12,969 nucleotides of DNA from Candidatus Syntropharchaeum sp. (GTDB lineage: Archaea; Halobacteriota; Syntropharchaeia; Alkanophagales; Methanospirareceae), in NCBI GenBank assembly GCA_016782355.1, contig JADHYP010000015.1, positions 1-12,969 of the forward strand, read 5' to 3'. Of the stretch, positions 1 to 5,649 are shown piece after piece. The notes below the pieces were generated by a model. That model worked only from the letters and a program-made list of their open reading frames with translations. It did no database searches and was not told the origin of the DNA. Each line of letters opens with the position of its first letter. Position 1 is the stretch's first letter. Both the position numbers and the translations under genes were made by a program.

Positions 1-48
1 AATGGTCTCTACTGTAGGATCAATCCCTTTTTCAGCATTTACAGCCAT
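1..48 (-). CDS. 5' end of an unidentified gene running off the left edge
   Basis: On the minus strand an ATG at 48-46 opens a frame of 16 codons that is still open at the window edge (begins MAVNAEKGIDPTVETI). A GGTGAG ribosome-binding sequence lies 7 bases upstream and an AT-rich TATA-like stretch lies at about 78-90. Start codon, binding site and promoter spacing agree with a true gene start. Sixteen residues are too few to assign a family. Confidence 0.4.
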   Translation of the reverse strand, partial: MAVNAEKGIDPTVETI

Positions 49-75
49 ATATCATCTCACCAGGTAAAATAATCG

Positions 76-92
76 TTTTTATAATATACAAA
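76..92 (-). promoter_or_regulatory. TATA-like promoter element for the left-edge gene
   Basis: Read on the minus strand the stretch is TTTTGTATATTATAAAA, an archaeal TATA-like sequence 30-40 bases upstream of the ATG at 48. It is assigned from composition and position only. Confidence 0.3.
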
Positions 93-134
93 AGCACCAA
101 TAGTTGAAATGATCAATTCCTTATCCGAACACAC

Positions 135-377
135 ATGGATACCTCGCTAATGCAGACAAGATCTATTATCGGGCTGATAAAAGGAGCGAAGAATTCTGTT
201 TATGTCGAGCAGCTTTACATCTATAAGAACTGGGGGTCTTATGCAGACCAAAAACCAAATCCCTTCTTAGAGGCTGTAATCAACGCATCAAGGCGAGGAT
301 GTGAAGTAAAGATATTGCTGAACCCAACGTATAGTTTTGAAGTTAACAAAGCTACCATTTTCGTAAACTTAAGCTAA
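135..377 (+). pseudogene. Phospholipase D-like domain fragment
   Basis: The 80-residue frame has the helix-strand pattern found ahead of an HKD motif in PLD-superfamily proteins: an AKNSVYVEQLYIY strand, a WG turn, NPFLEAVINASRRG and a VKILLNP strand. In intact relatives this stretch continues to the HxKxxxxD catalytic motif and is usually duplicated in one chain. Here the frame stops at 377, soon after the strand, and no HKD motif is present. It is therefore most likely a truncated remnant without phosphodiesterase activity. No ribosome-binding site is obvious before the ATG. The family call rests on recognising the pattern by eye. The fragment sits next to a dead transposase, consistent with a decayed region. 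Confidence 0.5.
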
Positions 378-620
378 ATGCCGACATAGCATGTAGTTTT
401 TAGAAAAAATATAATTAATACACTTTCATGCCTATTTATTAATATTTAATAAGTAACAACTACGTTAATCCTGACTTTCGGTGAATTGAAACGAACATCC
501 TTTTTATCGTTTGTGTGAAATTATCCAGCTCGCGATTAAATGATAGACGTTTGGTAATGCATGGTCGTGCTAGCTCTTGGTTTACATACTTGCGTTTTAC
601 TTAAAAGCGAAGCTTATATA
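378..620. other. AT-rich non-coding stretch
   Basis: No convincing gene is seen. The only structure noted is a short inverted repeat, AAACGA with TCGTTT, near 489-513. The stretch separates the PLD fragment from the transposase relic. Confidence 0.4.
601..609. repeat. Possible left inverted end of the IS4-type relic
   Basis: TTAAAAGCG here is the exact reverse complement of CGCTTTTAA at 1391-1399, just beyond the transposase relic. The pair brackets the relic and could be the inner part of terminal inverted repeats, but nine bases can match by chance and no target duplication was found. Confidence 0.25.
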
Positions 621-1387
621 ATGATAAAGGTGAAACAAGACAATATGGGTGTAAAAGAAGACTTCAATGACTTTTCGACAATATTATCGGAAGAGGAGAT
701 TGTGGAACTGGCGAAAGAATATGGCGTGGAAGATAAGCGGAAGAGGAAATTACCTGTTGTCCTTTTTTTTGGTTAATGATCCTATCCGCGATAGAAGCGA
801 CTCCGCGGGGCTGCCTGTCAAAACTGGTAGCCTTTTTCACAGCGACATTCCCCCTCATTTGCCCTGGTGATCAGGTAATAGGGATTAGTCGAATGGCGAT
901 CAGCACGAAGCTGTCGCGCACCAACTGGATGTTTTTCAGGGGCGTGTATAACAAGCTGCTCAAGTGCCATATCAACTCGCTCAAGCCCGATGAGAGAATA
1001 TTCTTCTCACGATTCAAAGACTGCTTCGCTGCGGATGGGAGCATTATTCGGCTCAATAAAACGCTTGAAAAGGTGTTTGAGAGCACGTGTAAGTCCCAAG
1101 CCGCTCTAAAGTTGAACGTCAAGTTTTCAATAGTGAACCTGGCGGTCACTAAGCTGCAAGTCACAGAAGGTAAAAGGCATGACAGCAAGTTCAGATTTAT
1201 CACGAAAGCCTCCAATATCCTTTATCTCTTCGATTTAGGATACTGGAGTTTCACAAGGTTTAAGAAAATCGTTGAAGCAAAGAGCAAACAGTCACAATTT
1301 AAGACAGAATTGCGGCTCGTCGGGATATTGCACGAAGGAGATAAAAGCGATGTATTCCTATTTGTGGTCTGTTTAAGGAGTGTTTAA
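621..1387 (+). pseudogene. IS4-type transposase relic, frameshifted and truncated
   Basis: Two overlapping frames together read as the N-terminal part of an IS4-family DDE transposase. The first frame can start at 561, 621 or 645 and stops at 776. The second continues from about 764 to 1387. They join by a -1 shift at a run of eight T (763-770), giving ...LPVVLFFW LMILSAIEA.... The second frame carries a DGS motif (FAADGSIIRL, first catalytic Asp) and an LYLFDLGYWSF strand (second catalytic Asp), both typical of IS4. The part carrying the third residue, Glu, is missing: after about residue KQSQF the sequence jumps to LRLVGIL, as though an internal block were deleted, and then stops. Intact relatives are about 400 residues or more, so transposition activity is not expected. 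Confidence 0.6.
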
Positions 1388-1390
1388 ATA

Positions 1391-1399
1391 CGCTTTTAA
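1391..1399. repeat. Possible right inverted end of the IS4-type relic
   Basis: CGCTTTTAA is the partner of TTAAAAGCG at 601-609 and lies three bases after the stop of the transposase relic. Confidence 0.25.
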
Positions 1400-1476
1400 T
1401 GCGGTTACTCGTTACTCATCTATTGGATATGAAAAAAATAAAAAAAATTGTGATTATTTAAGATTGGAAATTATAT

Positions 1477-1518
1477 GACCTCGCGTGTTAGCTCCGCCAA
1501 CTTTGGTCTGGCGAGGTC
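1477..1518. other. Hairpin in non-coding DNA
   Basis: GACCTCGC (1477-1484) pairs perfectly with GCGAGGTC (1511-1518) around a 26-base loop. It lies downstream of the transposase relic. It is followed by CTTTAAG rather than a strong T-run, so it is not called a terminator. It may be an old element end. Confidence 0.35.
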
Positions 1519-1563
1519 TTTAAGTTTACGGAAATGGTCTTTTGATATATAAATTTATTGTTT

Positions 1564-1746
1564 AGCTCCTTTTATAACCACAGATTACACAGATTCTCAC
1601 GAGAAATTGTGAAGATGCAAGAAGTCAGAGAACAGAATTCAGAAATTACTTAGAATTCAAAAAATTCAAAAATTCAGGCAATTTCTGAGCTTCCGGCAAT
1701 TTTCGAACTCTGTTTTCTGTATTCTATTCTCTGATTTCTCGCTTGT
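1564..1746. repeat. Dispersed repeat, CACAGATTACACAGATT type (copy 1)
   Basis: The stretch begins AGCTCCTTTTATAACCACAG and continues with ATTACACAGATT, CACGAGAAA, TGAAGAT and AGAAGTCAGAG, followed by the TTCTGTATTCTATTCTCTG part. The same order of blocks occurs at 8334-8462 on the same strand and, reversed, at 12050-12213. It is non-coding apart from a possible overlap with the end of a small minus-strand ORF. Confidence 0.6.
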
Positions 1747-1846
1747 TCGTTTCATCCATCCTACCATCCAAGTTATCTATCCTCCTGTTCGTCTCGTCAA
1801 GCCTCCTGTTCCTCTCTTCCCTAAAGTCATCTATCCTGTTATCCAT
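1724..1846 (-). CDS. Small coiled-coil ORF, probably a remnant
   Basis: An ATG at 1846 opens a 40-residue frame with a heptad-like charged pattern (MDNRIDDFREERNRRLDETN, then RRIDNLDGRMDETNK). The repeated RRIDxLD/RMDETN units resemble the coiled-coil parts of the other small genes in this window, such as RRFDKMD in the nuclease-like proteins. It lies 40 bases downstream of the antitoxin-like gene on the same strand, where a partner gene would sit, but it does not resemble a toxin. Its length and its end inside a dispersed repeat suggest the surviving N-terminus of a larger gene. Expression is unproven. Confidence 0.3.
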   Translation of the reverse strand: MDNRIDDFREERNRRLDETNRRIDNLDGRMDETNKREIRE

Positions 1847-1886
1847 TGATGGTCACGTTAACAATTTTGGATTGCAGGTGTATATA

Positions 1887-2108
1887 TCAACCAAGCTCTT
1901 CCCTTTCATCTAACTGCTTCTCAATATTTATGGGTGGGGTTTTAACACAGCCTATCAAATCCTCCACAGGGTCTGTCTTTTGCGTTATTATCAATCCAAA
2001 CCTTTCTATGCGAGCAATGAGTTTTGTTTCTGGCGTAAATCGCTCGATAAACTCCTTTGGAAGCTTTATGCGTCCATCCTCTATTTCCACTTCCTCGATT
2101 TTGTTCAT
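1887..2108 (-). CDS. AbrB/SpoVT (VapB-type) antitoxin-like DNA-binding protein
   Basis: The 73-residue product has the layout of short swapped-hairpin AbrB/VapB proteins. Residues about 6-45 give the beta-rich DNA-binding part (VEIEDGRIKLPKEFIERF, then TKLIARIERFGLIITQK). Residues 46-60 give the DPVEDLIGCVK stretch, which in antitoxins leads into the toxin-wrapping tail. In known systems such a protein dimerises, binds its own promoter and neutralises a PIN-domain VapC RNase encoded just downstream. No PIN-domain gene follows here, only a 40-residue coiled-coil ORF, so it is an orphan antitoxin or a stand-alone regulator. A TATATAAAG box lies only 12-20 bases before the ATG, which is close for a start at 2108. 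A start a few codons later is possible. Confidence 0.6.
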   Translation of the reverse strand: MNKIEEVEIEDGRIKLPKEFIERFTPETKLIARIERFGLIITQKTDPVEDLIGCVKTPPINIEKQLDEREELG

Positions 2109-2119
2109 TTTTTTAATTG

Positions 2120-2128
2120 TATATAAAG
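2120..2128 (-). promoter_or_regulatory. TATA-like box upstream of the antitoxin-like gene
   Basis: On the minus strand the sequence is CTTTATATA, the same nine bases as the box at 7456-7464 before another minus-strand gene. Its distance to the annotated ATG is shorter than usual. Confidence 0.4.
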
Positions 2129-2139
2129 TCTAATATTTA

Positions 2140-2185
2140 AGACACGGATTTTTTCTTCTGTGTTAATCTGCGTTAATCTGTGTCT
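2140..2185. repeat. Palindromic dispersed repeat (copy 2, short)
   Basis: AGACACGGATT (2140-2150) pairs with AATCTGTGTCT (2175-2185) with one G-T mismatch. Between them lies TGTTAATCTGCGTT. This is a compact form of the CAGATTAACGCAGATT family found in most gaps of this window. Confidence 0.5.
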
Positions 2186-2560
2186 ATAATTTATTTTTTC
2201 TTGACTTCTTCTTCGCCTTCCTTCTCCCCGTCGGCGGCGCCCCTTTTCGGATGCCTTATAAGGTAACCGTAAAGAAGAGGGGGGTGACACGAAAAAAAGA
2301 AACGAACACCTGTTTCGGACACCCCATACTGTAACCGTCTATGGTGAAAAATTATGGTTCTCATTTTTATTTTAGTTTCAACTATTCTAAACAAAATTGT
2401 CTATATAGTGCAATAGAAATAAGAGACTATTATAAGCATTCATTAGCCGAGTGAAAGGATAATTTCAATTGAAATTTGATTTGAAGAAATAGAAAAGCTT
2501 TTATAGTGATATGAAGATTGTATTATTGCGGTATGGAGAAATAGGAAATAACCGAAAACC
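2186..2560. other. Long non-coding stretch before the first cytochrome gene
   Basis: No convincing gene is seen. The minus-strand frame over 2191-2394 is low complexity at its C-terminus and has no family signature. Visible items are a CCTTATAAGG palindrome near 2252, two GTAACCGT words (near 2264 and 2331), a perfect 16-base palindrome at 2461-2476 and a TATA-like TTTTATAG near 2497. Much of it could be the control region of the cytochrome gene at 2649. Confidence 0.4.
2461..2476. promoter_or_regulatory. Perfect 16-base palindrome, possible operator
   Basis: AATTTCAATTGAAATT is its own reverse complement. It lies about 20 bases before one TATA-like sequence and 85-100 bases before another, in the control region of the tetraheme cytochrome gene. 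Placement and symmetry suggest a dimeric regulator site, but no second copy was noticed. Confidence 0.35.
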
Positions 2561-2570
2561 TTTTATATAG
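2552..2570 (+). promoter_or_regulatory. Archaeal BRE/TATA promoter of the first tetraheme cytochrome gene
   Basis: CCGAAAACC followed directly by TTTTATATA looks like a BRE plus TATA box. Transcription would start near 2590-2595, giving a purine-rich leader of about 55 bases before the ATG at 2649. Confidence 0.5.
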
Positions 2571-2648
2571 AATCTTTTTTTGTATGTATGTGGAAGAAAA
2601 GAAAAGAAAAAATAAATGTTTAGGGGGTGAAAAGGAAAGAAGAAAAAA

Positions 2649-3425
2649 ATGAACGGAAATGGAAATAAAATGGTTCTGATGACGATTGCAGCGGTTGCAG
2701 TCGGCATTTTTGCGCTTCCGAGCACCGTGTCGCTGTTCACCGGACAGCATAACTGGTATAGTATAGGTGGTGGTGCGAATGAACTGCCATGTATCAAGTG
2801 TCACGCCGATGTGTATGAAGAGTTTTTGAGGACCGATGCACATAGCACATTAGACAACTCATCGAATGGTCGTCCAAGTGAGGCTTGTTATAAATGTCAT
2901 AGAACAAACAAGAGCATAACGTATGCAAGAGGAAATGTCAGTGGTGGTACGTGGCAAATTGGTGAAGAAGCACATGCAGCTTCTACGGTCGCCTGCATGC
3001 TTTGTCATCAGGATAATAATAGCGCTTGGACAGACGTTGATACACCCTTCGCCGGTGGATTCGGGAACATGAGTTACAAATCGCCATTTAACTACACCAA
3101 TCCAGATGTTACAGACGCTGGTACAGCTGCAGCACACGATGAGTTCATCAAGGGTGCCATTAACAACTCTTTGATGGAAGATGCGAACGAAGCATGCATC
3201 GCATGTCATACGCATATACCGGTAAAGATAAACTGGAAGCATGCATACAATATCGAGTTCAACGCAACCTACAATGAAAGCATAGTGTTCCCGCCAACGC
3301 ACTTCAATACCTCTGACTACAAGGCTAACGGCACTGCTCCCAACATAGAGTCGTATGGTAATCACAGCGGAGGGGCGAACGTCAGTCACTGGCCGACGAC
3401 AGGCAACGTTACTTACTGGGGATAA
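2649..3425 (+). CDS. Secreted tetraheme c-type cytochrome
   Basis: The 258-residue product is an electron-carrying cytochrome exported across the membrane. Residues 8-29 form a hydrophobic leader ending FALPSTVSLF, followed by the family motif GQHNWY (32-37). Four CxxCH heme sites lie at 48-52, 80-84, 116-120 and 183-187. Likely distal ligands are His34, His109 (EEAH), His163 (AAH), His189 (CHTH) and His198. After the last heme a long tail (190-258) follows the pattern KINWKHAYNIEFNA, FPPTHF, GNVTYWG, shared with the genes at 4054 and 11275. Fourteen N-x-S/T sequons suggest heavy N-glycosylation outside the cell. It has its own promoter and terminator; GGAAAG 9 bases before the ATG can serve as binding site. 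A role in extracellular electron transfer is inferred. No catalytic domain is seen, and a filament subunit is one possibility. Confidence 0.85.
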   Translation: MNGNGNKMVLMTIAAVAVGIFALPSTVSLFTGQHNWYSIGGGANELPCIKCHADVYEEFLRTDAHSTLDNSSNGRPSEACYKCHRTNKSITYARGNVSGGTWQIGEEAHAASTVACMLCHQDNNSAWTDVDTPFAGGFGNMSYKSPFNYTNPDVTDAGTAAAHDEFIKGAINNSLMEDANEACIACHTHIPVKINWKHAYNIEFNATYNESIVFPPTHFNTSDYKANGTAPNIESYGNHSGGANVSHWPTTGNVTYWG

Positions 3426-3499
3426 GCGATGAGTAAATTACCGCGAGCACGCGCGATGCCAGGAAACTGCGAAAACATAGGACAAGAACATAAAACCGT

Positions 3500-3531
3500 A
3501 AAGGGGTTATTTTTTCCCCTTTCTTTTTTTT
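3500..3531 (+). terminator. Hairpin plus T-run terminator after the tetraheme cytochrome gene
   Basis: AAAGGGG (3500-3506) pairs with CCCCTTT (3516-3522) and is followed by CTTTTTTTT. Its position 75 bases past the stop fits the end of a single-gene transcript. Confidence 0.75.
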
Positions 3532-3534
3532 ATA

Positions 3535-3607
3535 GATGCAGGATGCAAGATACAGGAAATCAGAGGTATTCTTTCCTAAAACCTCAAACCTGACACCTCA
3601 CACCTGA
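3535..3607 (+). repeat. Upstream cassette repeat, copy A
   Basis: GATGCAGGATGCAAGATACA leads into GGAAATCAGAGGTATTC and the stepwise ACCTCAAACCTGACACCTCA pattern. A near copy lies at 3983-4047. Both copies end 6-7 bases before an ATG (3614 and 4054). GAGGT can pair with ACCTC inside the repeat. No TATA box is obvious within it. Confidence 0.65.
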
Positions 3608-3613
3608 AAGAAA

Positions 3614-3967
3614 ATGGATAAGGGCATAAAAGAAGTGTACGATGGAATAAAGAAAATAATCACGATTACCGAGAAGATAGCGGAGCATACGAAGGATATT
3701 GCGGAGATAAAGGAGAAAGTAGCGGAGAATACAGGGGATATAGCGGAAATAAAAGGTAAAGCAGGCGTAATTGAGAATAGATTGGATTCGATGGACGGGC
3801 GGTTGAGTTCGGTGGAAGAGCGATTGATTTCTTTAGAAACGGGTCAAAAGGTGATAAGTGTTGATATCCGCGCGATAAAAGACAAATTGGAAGTGAAAGA
3901 TGAAATATACGCAATGAAGGAGCGACTGAGTGCGGTTGAAGCCGAAATAGGTAAAGTTAAAGCGTGA
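3614..3967 (+). CDS. Soluble coiled-coil protein of unknown function
   Basis: The 117-residue product is almost entirely heptad repeat, with no signal peptide, membrane segment or cysteine motif. Residues about 22-49 contain two 14-residue units (IAEHTKDIAEIKEK and VAENTGDIAEIKGK) encoded by a 42-base tandem repeat. The rest (ENRLDSMDGRLSSVEERL..., KERLSAVEAEIGKVK) continues the coil. Small proteins of this type usually act as oligomerising or scaffold parts. No function can be assigned. A broken relative lies at 5075-5585, and the first and last parts of the two genes match closely at the DNA level. The gene is preceded by cassette repeat A rather than an ordinary binding site, and the pentaheme cytochrome gene follows 86 bases later on the same strand. 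Confidence 0.6.
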   Translation: MDKGIKEVYDGIKKIITITEKIAEHTKDIAEIKEKVAENTGDIAEIKGKAGVIENRLDSMDGRLSSVEERLISLETGQKVISVDIRAIKDKLEVKDEIYAMKERLSAVEAEIGKVKA

Positions 3968-3982
3968 AAATGGAAAATGTGT

Positions 3983-4047
3983 GATGCAGGATGCAGGAAA
4001 TCAGAGGTATTCTTCCTCTAAAACCTCACACCTGACACCTCAAACCT
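3983..4047 (+). repeat. Upstream cassette repeat, copy B
   Basis: Second copy of the repeat at 3535-3607, with small length changes (GATGCAGGATGCAGGAAATC, then GAGGTATTCTTCCTC and ACCTCACACCTGACACCTCA). It ends 7 bases before the ATG of the pentaheme cytochrome gene, which has no other visible ribosome-binding site. Confidence 0.65.
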
Positions 4048-4053
4048 AAAAAA

Positions 4054-4881
4054 ATGAACGCAAAAGGAATAACCTTGCTGGCGATTGCGGTACTCGCAAT
4101 CGGGATATTTGCACTTCCATCAACGGTATCGCTGTTCACCGGGCAGCACGTGTGGTATGATCTGGCGCCGGCGAGATATGGGCAGGGAGGATGGGGAGGG
4201 AATGATGTTCCGTGTGAGAAGTGTCATGCTGACGTTGCAGATGAGTTAGCTAATTCTGGTGTGCATCGTGATTTGACCTGTGCGATGTGCCACAGATCTC
4301 CTTTTACAGATTATACCTATGCAAGGGCTAATTATACTTATGCAGGCAACTGGCAAGGCACAAAACCTGGTGTAGAGGCGCATGCCGCATCCACGGTCGC
4401 GTGTATGGACTGTCATGATGGTGCTGGCGATAAGGGCACTTCTCATTATTCGGATCCCGAATATGCCGATTGGACTACTGGCTGTGTTGTATGCCATGAA
4501 GTTGATGGGTACTATTGGTGGAAGGGAGAAGATATTTCCGCGGGTGGTTTTGGTATAACATCAGTACCTGGAGACTCAGGTTCAGCAGCAGCGCATAAGC
4601 AGTTCGTGCTCGATGCGAACGAATCAAGTCTTATGGAAGATGCGAACGAAGCATGCATCGGTTGTCATACACATATATCGGTAAAGATAAACTGGAAGCA
4701 TGCGTACAATATCGAGTTCAACGCATCCTACGATACAGGCGTGACGTTCCCGCCAACGCACTTCAATGTTAGCGATTGGAAGGCTAACGGCACTGCTGCC
4801 AACATAGAGTCGTATGGTAATTACAGTGGTGGATCGAATGTCAGTCACTGGCCGGAAGGTAACGTTACTTACTGGGGATGA
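4054..4881 (+). CDS. Secreted pentaheme c-type cytochrome
   Basis: The 275-residue product is a close paralogue of the cytochromes at 2649 and 11275. A hydrophobic leader (6-28, ending FALPSTVSLF) is followed by GQHVWYD (30-36). Five CxxCH motifs lie at 54-58, 76-80, 117-121, 144-148 and 201-205. The fourth, absent from the 2649 protein, comes from an inserted stretch of about 30 residues (CVVCH). Conserved possible ligands include His32, His71, His110, His181, His207 and His216. The tail after the last heme repeats KINWKHAYNIEFNAS, FPPTHFNVSDW and ends GNVTYWG. Eight sequons are present. The ATG at 4054 follows cassette repeat B with no Shine-Dalgarno sequence. An extracytoplasmic electron-transfer role is inferred; partner proteins are not identified. 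Confidence 0.85.
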   Translation: MNAKGITLLAIAVLAIGIFALPSTVSLFTGQHVWYDLAPARYGQGGWGGNDVPCEKCHADVADELANSGVHRDLTCAMCHRSPFTDYTYARANYTYAGNWQGTKPGVEAHAASTVACMDCHDGAGDKGTSHYSDPEYADWTTGCVVCHEVDGYYWWKGEDISAGGFGITSVPGDSGSAAAHKQFVLDANESSLMEDANEACIGCHTHISVKINWKHAYNIEFNASYDTGVTFPPTHFNVSDWKANGTAANIESYGNYSGGSNVSHWPEGNVTYWG

Positions 4882-4910
4882 GCGATGAGTAAAAAAACTA
4901 AATTCAGACG

Positions 4911-5004
4911 CAGATTAACACTGATTAACACAGATTGAAAAATTAATTATGTATGTAAAAGGAGGGGGAAAAGAAAATCAGCGTAAATCTGTGTAATCTT
5001 GTGG
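4911..5004. repeat. Dispersed palindromic repeat (copy 3)
   Basis: CAGATTAACACTGATTAACA (from 4911) faces an inverted arm, AATCAGCGTAAATCTGTGTA, starting at 4977. The arms enclose about 40 bases including the purine block AAAGGAGGGGGAAAAG. It follows the pentaheme gene directly. Confidence 0.5.
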
Positions 5005-5031
5005 TCTATTTAAATTTAAATTGAAGGGAAA

Positions 5032-5041
5032 GATATAAATA
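5032..5041 (+). promoter_or_regulatory. TATA-like box before the broken coiled-coil gene
   Basis: GATATAAATA lies about 35 bases before the ATG at 5075. The promoter may outlive the gene, which is disrupted after about 30 bases. Confidence 0.4.
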
Positions 5042-5074
5042 GTGTTTAAGGATAAGATTCATTATGTGATGAAA

Positions 5075-5585
5075 ATGGATAAGTGCTTAAAAGAAGTGTA
5101 TGATGGGGTCAATCACCCCTCCCTAAACCCTAGCGGGTTTGAGGAAGGGGCTTGCGTAAAAGCAAGTCCCTGGGTTGATTAGGAGGCGGAAAACATGGGA
5201 AAAAACATGAACGCAGAAGTTATGAGTAGAGTTGAAGAACGTACCTTGGGGTGCTCCACAAGCCCCAAGCACTACAAACACGTATTTAAACAGCCCTGCG
5301 AGGGTAGGGGCAGTGATACGAGTATAGTACTGGCTCATAACAGCTCCGATGTGGACCAACAGACCTGGGCATGTCTGGCAAGTAGTCGAGACTATCTTGC
5401 GTTAAACTGCCCGCAAAAAAAGGGAGCCGATTCATCCCCCAGCTATCGCAGGGGGTCTTCTCGGCTATTAGATAAAGGGAAAAGCTGGAGCGATAAAAGA
5501 CAAATTGGAAGTGAAAGATGAGATATACGCATTAAAGGAGCGACTAAGTGCGGTTGAGACCGAGATAGGTAAAGTTAAAGCGTGA
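5075..5585 (+). pseudogene. Disrupted copy of the coiled-coil gene at 3614
   Basis: The first bases (ATGGATAAGTGCTTAAAAGA to GATGG, 5075-5106) match the start of the gene at 3614. From 5490 (GCGATAAAAGACAAATTGGA) to GTAAAGTTAAAGCGTGAAAA the sequence matches its last third. The middle, equal to about 3650-3868 of the intact gene, is missing and about 380 unrelated bases stand in its place. The N-terminal frame does not continue through the insert into the C-terminal part, so a normal product is not expected. The C-terminal segment itself has kept an open frame matching the parental one. Confidence 0.65.
5107..5489 (+). mobile_element. Structured insert, probable IS200/IS605-type non-autonomous relic
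   Basis: The block inside the broken coiled-coil gene is rich in hairpins. Its left part has a multi-branched fold: AATCACCC/GGGTTGATT (5111-5118 with 5172-5180) encloses AAACCC-TAGC-GGGTTT (5125-5140) and CTTGC-GTAAAA-GCAAG (5151-5166). A CTTGGGG/CCCCAAG stem lies at 5245-5269. The right part has AGCCGA/TCGGCT (5425-5430 with 5461-5466) around CCCCC/GGGGG. Subterminal hairpins without long inverted ends and a GCCCGC...GGGAGCCG-type right end recall IS605/IS1341 elements. No TnpA or TnpB frame is present. A 108-codon ORF from 5195 has a good AGGAGG site (5181-5186), but its product runs through the hairpins and is not recognised. A structured RNA gene is an alternative. Confidence 0.4.
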
Positions 5586-5594
5586 AAATAAATA

Positions 5595-5603
5595 TTTTTA
5601 TAT
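5595..5603 (+). promoter_or_regulatory. TATA-like box of the first nuclease-like gene
   Basis: TTTTTATAT lies about 50 bases before the ATG at 5650. The following CATATCAAAGTATATT is largely shared with the region before the second copy (CATATCAATGTATATT at 12242-12257), so promoter and leader were duplicated with the gene. Confidence 0.45.
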
Positions 5604-5649
5604 GCTATCATATCAAAGTATATTCAGGAGCAGGTGAAGAACTGTAACA

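Noticed and set aside
2191..2394. Minus-strand ORF of 67 codons before the first cytochrome gene
   Set aside because: Low-complexity C-terminus, no ribosome-binding site, no family pattern, and it overlaps repeat-derived DNA.
3429..3590. Possible short ORF (MSKLPRARA...) right after the tetraheme stop, echoed by GCGATGAGTAAA after the 4054 gene
   Set aside because: It runs through the terminator hairpin and the cassette repeat; the second copy does not preserve the peptide.
5425..5466. Group II intron domain V
   Set aside because: The nested hairpin has an AGC-containing stem, but its size and bulge do not match a 34-base domain V with a GAAA-type loop, and no intron reverse transcriptase is present.
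5195..5521. 108-codon ORF with a good AGGAGG site
   Set aside because: Not annotated as a gene because it reads through the strong hairpins of the structured insert and into the disrupted coil gene in a foreign frame; no family recognised. Kept only as a finding.
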